Shown here: piece by piece, positions 59,604 to 64,000 of the stretch
Layout of the letters: every line of letters begins with the position of its first letter
How positions within the stretch are numbered: the stretch's first letter is position 1
Source of the DNA: Marinobacterium sp. xm-d-530
GTDB lineage: Bacteria; Pseudomonadota; Gammaproteobacteria; Pseudomonadales; Balneatricaceae
Length of the DNA stretch: 64,000 nt
NCBI RefSeq assembly: GCF_013283365.1
Contig: NZ_WBYM01000004.1
Location: 281,180-345,179 of the forward strand
Direction of reading: 5' to 3'
Translations under genes and position numbers: made by a program
The notes under the pieces: generated by a model
The model's database searches: none
What the model was told of the DNA's origin: nothing
What the model saw: the letters and a program-made list of their open reading frames with translations, nothing else

Positions 59604-60467
59604 ATGAGCGCTTATCTATCGACCCTAGAGTCGATCTATCTCCCTGCAGTGGTTATGTTTTCTCTATTGGTTGGCAGCTTTCTGAATGTTGTGATTCATC
59701 GCCTGCCGATTATGATGATGAATAGCTGGCGCCGTGAAGCCGCTGAATTCTTGGATCAGCAGGAGATAAGCGATGATCAACCTATCTCATTGTCTCAGCC
59801 ACGCTCACGCTGCCCTCAATGCGGACATGCAATACGCTGGTATGAAAACATCCCAATCCTCTCCTATCTGTTAATTTTGAAAGGGCGCTGTTCAGGATGT
59901 GCCAGTTCGATCTCTATGCGTTACCCAATGATCGAAGGGTTGACGGCTGTAGTGGGTCTCACTATTGCGCTCTATTTTGGCTTTACTCTTCAGATGTTGG
60001 TGATGCTGTTCGTCAGTTACTCTCTGATTGTCTTGATCTTTATCGATGCAGATCATCAGCTGTTGCCCGATCAGATCACCTTGCCCCTTCTTTGGGCGGG
60101 TCTACTGGTTAATCTGGTATTTGGCTGGGTCCCGTTGGACTCTGCAGTGACTGGTGCGATGCTTGGCTATCTGGTTCTTTGGCTGGTGTTCTGGCTGTTT
60201 AAGTTGGTAACAGGTAAGGAGGGTATGGGCTACGGCGACTTTAAGTTGCTGTCGGCTCTTGGGGCTTGGGGTGGCTATGCGATCCTTCCCGGAATTATTC
60301 TGATCTCATCCGTTGCGGGTGTTATCTATGCACTTGTCGGCGCGTTGTTTGGTCGTCAGGATCTCACTAAACCCATGCCGTTTGGCCCATTTTTAGCCTT
60401 AGCTGGATGGCTGATGTTGATTTGGGGTGATCAAATTAATCAATGGTATCTGTCGCTTCTTCTATAG
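59604..60467 (+). CDS. pilD: Prepilin leader peptidase/N-methyltransferase
   Basis: A 287-residue membrane enzyme. The N-terminal methyltransferase region has the cysteine pairs C70/C73 and C96/C99 (CPQC ... CSGC). The aspartyl protease pair is in FIDADHQLLPDQ (about 148-150) and GYGDFKLLSA. It cleaves and N-methylates type IV prepilins and type II secretion pseudopilins. It stands alone here, without pilB/pilC, so it serves systems encoded elsewhere. Confidence 0.94.
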   Translation: MSAYLSTLESIYLPAVVMFSLLVGSFLNVVIHRLPIMMMNSWRREAAEFLDQQEISDDQPISLSQPRSRCPQCGHAIRWYENIPILSYLLILKGRCSGCASSISMRYPMIEGLTAVVGLTIALYFGFTLQMLVMLFVSYSLIVLIFIDADHQLLPDQITLPLLWAGLLVNLVFGWVPLDSAVTGAMLGYLVLWLVFWLFKLVTGKEGMGYGDFKLLSALGAWGGYAILPGIILISSVAGVIYALVGALFGRQDLTKPMPFGPFLALAGWLMLIWGDQINQWYLSLLL

Positions 60468-60506
60468 ATTCGTTAGACTTGCAGCATATTTTTTAAGGGC
60501 TTAAAC

Positions 60507-61271
60507 ATGACTGACCAGATTGACCCAGAGACGTCTGACGCGACCAGTGAAGATAGCGTAAAGCGACCTCGTGGTATCTATTTGTTACCAAACCTATTTA
60601 CGACGGGAGCACTGTTCTCAGGTTTCTATGCTGTCATTTCGGGCATGAACGGTCATTTCACTGCAGCGGCAGTCGCCATTTTTGTTGCTATGATTTTTGA
60701 TGGTTTAGATGGTCGTGTGGCTCGAATGACAAACACACAATCTAAGTTTGGCGCTGAATACGATTCGCTGTCAGATATGGTCTCTTTCGGTGTGGCTCCC
60801 GCTCTGGTTAGTTTTACTTGGGTATTACAGAGCTTAGGAAAGTTTGGCTGGGTGGCTGCCTTTATCTACTGCGCCTGTGCTGCACTTCGTTTGGCACGAT
60901 TTAATACTCAGATTGGCTCTTTGGATAAACGCTACTTTATGGGGCTGCCGAGCCCAGCGGCGGCGGCAACCATTGCTGGATTGATCTGGTTTATGACTGA
61001 AAAGGGGATAGACCCAGCCCCATTTGCTTGGTTGATCGCACTCTATGTGGCGCTCATTGGTCTCTCTATGGTGAGTAATGTTCTCTACAACAGCGGTAAA
61101 GAGATCAACTTAAAAGGGAAGATCACCTTTGTAAAAATGATTGTGATCGTACTGGTTGTCGCCTTTCTAGCGACAGATCCTGATCTCTACCTGTGGCTTA
61201 TCTTTCTTGCTTACACTGTATCAGGCCCTATTCAATGGCTGCTTAGAAGTAGAAAACGACAAGCAGAGTAA
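60507..61271 (+). CDS. pssA: CDP-diacylglycerol-serine O-phosphatidyltransferase
   Basis: A 254-residue integral membrane enzyme making phosphatidylserine. The CDP-alcohol phosphatidyltransferase motif is seen as DGLDGRVARMTNTQSKFGAEYDSLSDMVSFGVAPA (D-G-x2-A-R-x8-G-x3-D-x3-D). About seven hydrophobic segments follow an acidic N-terminus with RGIYLLPNLFTTGALFSGFYA. A terminator follows. In many relatives it stands directly after ilvC. Confidence 0.95.
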   Translation: MTDQIDPETSDATSEDSVKRPRGIYLLPNLFTTGALFSGFYAVISGMNGHFTAAAVAIFVAMIFDGLDGRVARMTNTQSKFGAEYDSLSDMVSFGVAPALVSFTWVLQSLGKFGWVAAFIYCACAALRLARFNTQIGSLDKRYFMGLPSPAAAATIAGLIWFMTEKGIDPAPFAWLIALYVALIGLSMVSNVLYNSGKEINLKGKITFVKMIVIVLVVAFLATDPDLYLWLIFLAYTVSGPIQWLLRSRKRQAE

Positions 61272-61282
61272 TACATCATTAG

Positions 61283-61306
61283 AAAGCCACCTTCGGGTGG
61301 TTTTTT
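61283..61306 (+). terminator. Terminator after pssA
   Basis: A CCACC / GGTGG stem with a TTCG tetraloop, extended by A-T and wobble pairs, is followed by six T. Confidence 0.88.
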
Positions 61307-61368
61307 ATTTGTAAGGCATTTGTCAGCTTAGCGACTAATATTAGAGGTATAGCGATAGGAGATTAATT

Positions 61369-62361
61369 ATGTTGATCGGTAAGTCTTCCAAAATTCTAAG
61401 CAGTGAAATCACATCTGAATCGGCCTATTTGTCTAGACGTTCTCTACTGAAAGGACTGGGTTTGGTCGCAGGTGCTACTTCGATGCCTAGCTATGCTCTG
61501 ACACAACCCAAGAGTTCCGATCTGCCACTCTATCCTGGTCCTGACTGGTTAAGACCGAAGCTCGAAAGCGCAAAGACAACTTGGAGCTTAGATGAGGAGT
61601 TGACGCCTTACGATTCGGTCATTACCTACAACAACTTCTACGAGTTCGGCCTCAATAAAGAGGATCCATATGAGAGAGCTCAGAATTTTAAGACAGACCC
61701 TTGGCAGGTCGAGATATTGGGTGAGGTAGAGCGCCCGGGTATCTATAACCTGGAGGATCTCCTTGCAAAAGTGGACATAGAGGAGAGGATCTACCGCTTT
61801 CGATGCGTGGAGGCATGGTCGATGGTCATTCCTTGGCTCGGTTTCTCTCTGGCTTCACTGATAAAGCAATTGAATCCAACTTCTAACGCAAAATACGTTG
61901 AGTTTGTCACGCTTGAAGACCCTGAGCAGATGCCGGGTCAGCGTTCACTCTTCAGTACCATTGATTGGCCATACAGAGAAGGGTTAAGAATAGATGAGGC
62001 GATGCACCCGCTGACGTTGTTAGCGGTCGGTGTTTATGGGCAAGCGATGCCTCCACAGAATGGCGCACCGCTTAGGTTGGTAGTGCCTTGGAAATATGGC
62101 TTCAAAAGTATTAAGTCTATCGTGCAGATTCGATTCAGAGAGACCATGCCGCAAAATACTTGGCGCTTAACGGCCTCACAAGAGTATGGCTTTTATGCCA
62201 ACGTCAATCCGACTGTAGATCACCCTAGATGGTCACAGGCGACAGAGAGAAGGCTGCCGTCATCACTGTTTAATCCGAGAATCATAGAGACTCAAATGTT
62301 TAACGGCTATGAAGAGGTCGCACCTCTCTATGCTGGGATGGATCTCTCTAAATGGTATTAA
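61369..62361 (+). CDS. msrP: Protein-methionine-sulfoxide reductase catalytic subunit MsrP
   Basis: A 330-residue periplasmic molybdoenzyme. The twin-arginine signal SRRSLLKGLG (Arg23-Arg24) and the cleavage-like SYA end the leader near residue 43. The Mo-ligand Cys146 is in YRFRCVEAWSM, and the molybdopterin contacts include GAPLRLVVPWKYGFKSIKSI. It repairs oxidised Met in periplasmic proteins with electrons from MsrQ. Arg is often coded by AGA/AGG here, unlike in the neighbouring highly expressed genes. Confidence 0.95.
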   Translation: MLIGKSSKILSSEITSESAYLSRRSLLKGLGLVAGATSMPSYALTQPKSSDLPLYPGPDWLRPKLESAKTTWSLDEELTPYDSVITYNNFYEFGLNKEDPYERAQNFKTDPWQVEILGEVERPGIYNLEDLLAKVDIEERIYRFRCVEAWSMVIPWLGFSLASLIKQLNPTSNAKYVEFVTLEDPEQMPGQRSLFSTIDWPYREGLRIDEAMHPLTLLAVGVYGQAMPPQNGAPLRLVVPWKYGFKSIKSIVQIRFRETMPQNTWRLTASQEYGFYANVNPTVDHPRWSQATERRLPSSLFNPRIIETQMFNGYEEVAPLYAGMDLSKWY

Positions 62362-62957
62362 CCAGCAGGGGCTTATCTAGACGGCTCATTTGGATCTTTC
62401 TTTTTACGTCGCTGGCCATGCCATTGATATGGCTGGTCTACTTGGCCTATAGCAATCAGTTGGGAGCTGATCCAGCGAAAGAGCTTGTCGATGAATTAGG
62501 GCAGTGGGCAATTCGGTTTTTGATCCTGACACTCTGTGCATCAACCTTCAGTAGGCGTTTTAATATAAAGTTTTTGCTGCAGCATCGGAGAATGCTGGGG
62601 CTGTATGCACTCCTTTATGCGGTACTCCACCTTTTGGCGGTATCGACCTTTATTCTTGGCTGGCGTGTTGATCTGCTGATTAGAGAGTTAACGGATAGAC
62701 CCTATATTATGTTGGGTATGGCTGGACTTCTGTTGCTCATCCCTTTGGGAATTACATCCACAAAAGGGTGGCAGAAAAAATTGGGTCGTAAATGGACAAC
62801 GCTTCATAAATTGATCTACCCAGCAGCTATGTTAGCGCTGTTACACCTGGTACTACTCATAAGGGCTAGCATTTTAGAGGCGATTATCTATGCGCTTTTA
62901 ATATCTCTACTTTTAATAGAACGATTGTTTAGAAAAAGAAAGCCTAAAAAGAGATAG
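62352..62957 (+). CDS. msrQ: Haem-binding membrane subunit MsrQ
   Basis: A 201-residue membrane protein of the ferric-reductase type with about six helices. Haem-ligand histidines are visible in YAVLHLLAV and LHKLIYPAAMLALLHLVL. It passes electrons from the quinone pool or cytosolic flavin reductase to MsrP. Its ATG overlaps the msrP stop by ten bases. Confidence 0.93.
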   Translation: MVLTSRGLSRRLIWIFLFTSLAMPLIWLVYLAYSNQLGADPAKELVDELGQWAIRFLILTLCASTFSRRFNIKFLLQHRRMLGLYALLYAVLHLLAVSTFILGWRVDLLIRELTDRPYIMLGMAGLLLLIPLGITSTKGWQKKLGRKWTTLHKLIYPAAMLALLHLVLLIRASILEAIIYALLISLLLIERLFRKRKPKKR

Positions 62958-63050
62958 TGAACTAACACATAAATCCCAGACGTATCCTATATTGAATGTG
63001 TTGAATCAATAAAAACAAACTCAAAGTTCAGCTTTGAAAGGAGTGTAACA

Positions 63051-63653
63051 ATGATTCTGCAGCATCTTTCGGGTGTGTTCTATCACCCAGTAAAAGAGTG
63101 GAAGTCAATTGATAAAGACTCTTCACTAACACTAAACAACGTCATTATTCAGCTGGTGTTACTGGCACTTATACCACCTATATCTCTATTCATAGGAACA
63201 ACCCAGGTGGGTTGGAGTGTCTCCTACGGTGAATATCACCTATTGGCGAGCGAATCCGCCTTTGGAGCCGCGGTAGCATTTTACATTGCTATATTAGGCG
63301 TCATTACCGGGTTGACCTATAGCATCCGTTGGATGGAGAAAACCTATGGTGCCAACGCGGGTGTTGATGAGTGCGCGCGTCTAGCGCTATACACTGCAAC
63401 ACCTATGTTGCTGGCAGGTCTGATTGGCCTCTATCCAATGCTATGGCTCTGCGTCAGTGTCGGAATGTTAGCGGTAGCTTTTAGTGTCTATCTGCTCTAT
63501 ACAGGAGTACCCGTCATAATGCATATTGAAGAGGAGAGGGCGTTTATGTTCTCTACATCAATATTGACGGTTGGCCTTGTAGCACTTGTCACTATTATGG
63601 CTGCGAGCGTTATTCTGTGGAGTACAGTCGTGCCGCTGACCATATTAAGTTAA
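63051..63653 (+). CDS. Yip1-family membrane protein
   Basis: A 200-residue protein with about five hydrophobic segments. The N-terminal HLSGVFYHPVKEWKSIDKD and the following membrane segments resemble Yip1-domain proteins of bacteria. AAGGAG lies eight bases before the ATG. Bacterial Yip1 proteins have no settled function. It lies between msrQ and the rRNA leader. Confidence 0.82.
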   Translation: MILQHLSGVFYHPVKEWKSIDKDSSLTLNNVIIQLVLLALIPPISLFIGTTQVGWSVSYGEYHLLASESAFGAAVAFYIAILGVITGLTYSIRWMEKTYGANAGVDECARLALYTATPMLLAGLIGLYPMLWLCVSVGMLAVAFSVYLLYTGVPVIMHIEEERAFMFSTSILTVGLVALVTIMAASVILWSTVVPLTILS

Positions 63654-63846
63654 ATTTATTTACCTCAGGGGTTGACGCTCTGTTCAACCTAAGTATAATT
63701 CGCGCTCTCGATTACGGAGTCATGCCTGATTATAGGTTGATCAGTAACCGAGAGGTGCGAATTAACTATTTGTTTTTTAAGCAAATAAATGAAAGTTCCT
63801 GACGCATAAGACAGTTTTTAAATTTTCAAAAAATATTAAAAACTTG
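63654..63846. other. Intergenic region with AT-rich UP-like element
   Basis: No gene is supported here. Positions 63808-63846 are strongly AT-rich (runs of T and A) just upstream of the rRNA-type -35 box and look like an UP element that would recruit the RNA polymerase alpha subunit. Confidence 0.6.
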
Positions 63847-63875
63847 TTGACATGTGGCGAAGCGATCAATAATAT
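63847..63875 (+). promoter_or_regulatory. Strong rRNA-operon promoter (P1-type)
   Basis: -35 TTGACA (63847-63852), an exact 17-bp spacer and -10 TAATAT (63870-63875). A GC-rich discriminator-like ACGCACC follows, as in stringently controlled rRNA promoters. An AT-rich UP-like element lies upstream. Confidence 0.88.
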
Positions 63876-63884
63876 ACGCACCTC

Positions 63885-64000
63885 GCTTGAGACGAGTACT
63901 CAAGCAGCCACCAAGAGATCGGTGGCACGCTCTTTAACAATTAATCAGGTAATGCGTGTGGGCGCTTGTTGAGGTTGAGCACAAAAGCTTAACAAGACAA
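63885..64000 (+). ncRNA. rRNA operon leader (16S gene lies beyond the window)
   Basis: Two hairpins (63885-63905, arms GCTTGAG/CTCAAGC; 63907-63926, arms GCCACC/GGTGGC) precede the boxA antitermination sequence GCTCTTTAACAA (63929-63940). A third stem (63965-63973 with 63988-63996) follows. The mature 16S start is not reached. Confidence 0.85.

Noticed and set aside
63617..63802. 61-codon open frame before the rRNA promoter
   Set aside because: It overlaps the end of the Yip1 gene, has no ribosome site and no recognisable composition.

Overview
The window reads as chromosomal DNA of a heterotrophic, probably marine gammaproteobacterium, most like the Oceanospirillales/Pseudomonadales. This is inferred from the gene families and gene order (umuDC, clpB-rlmJ, bamD/rluD-pgeF, guaBA, and ilvIH ... 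pssA-msrP-msrQ followed by an rRNA leader). It is gene-dense with moderate GC. I see no insertion sequence, prophage, CRISPR array or tRNA gene.

Region 1 (1-17.4 kb) is catabolic and accessory. It opens with a hybrid sensor kinase cut by the window edge. A five-gene minus-strand operon (2427-8551) follows: crotonase, HSD10-like dehydrogenase, acyl-CoA dehydrogenase, feruloyl-CoA-synthase-like ligase and amidohydrolase. Opposite it lie a MarR regulator, an AraC regulator and pobA. Together they suggest hydroxycinnamate breakdown by CoA ligation, beta-oxidation-like steps and hydrolytic release of 4-hydroxybenzoate, which PobA converts to protocatechuate. Two palindromes in the divergent promoter region are probable MarR operators. 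Two exporters/transporters, mmsA with a divergent LysR regulator, and a panE-type reductase come next.

Region 2 (17.5-27.7 kb) holds purU, a light-related minus-strand cluster (cryptochrome DASH, a 47-residue DUF2256 protein and an Fe-S photolyase/cryptochrome, all overlapping), a SLAC1/TDT channel, trmO, an SDR, comF, a BioD homologue that has lost its ATP-binding loop, an esterase, an FKBP and an M23 peptidase.

Region 3 (27.7-50.2 kb) is mostly housekeeping: xseA, guaB-guaA, an NnrU-like gene, two tandem paralogous membrane proteins of unknown role, a small winged-helix-like protein, tadA, mltF, purL, bamD, rluD-pgeF-nitronate monooxygenase, LexA-controlled umuDC, clpB with a heat-shock-type promoter, and rlmJ.

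Region 4 (50.2-64 kb) starts with ilvI-ilvH. Where many relatives have ilvC, there is a nucleoside-type BMP-family ABC importer operon with a nucleoside hydrolase and a 2-oxoglutarate/Fe(II) oxygenase. Then come pilD, pssA, msrP-msrQ, a Yip1-family protein, and a strong rRNA-type promoter with a boxA leader. The 16S gene itself lies beyond the right edge.

The items most worth following are the hydroxycinnamate operon and its paired operators, the BioD-like protein without a Walker A motif, the nucleoside import/hydrolase/oxygenase operon, and the tandem membrane paralogues.
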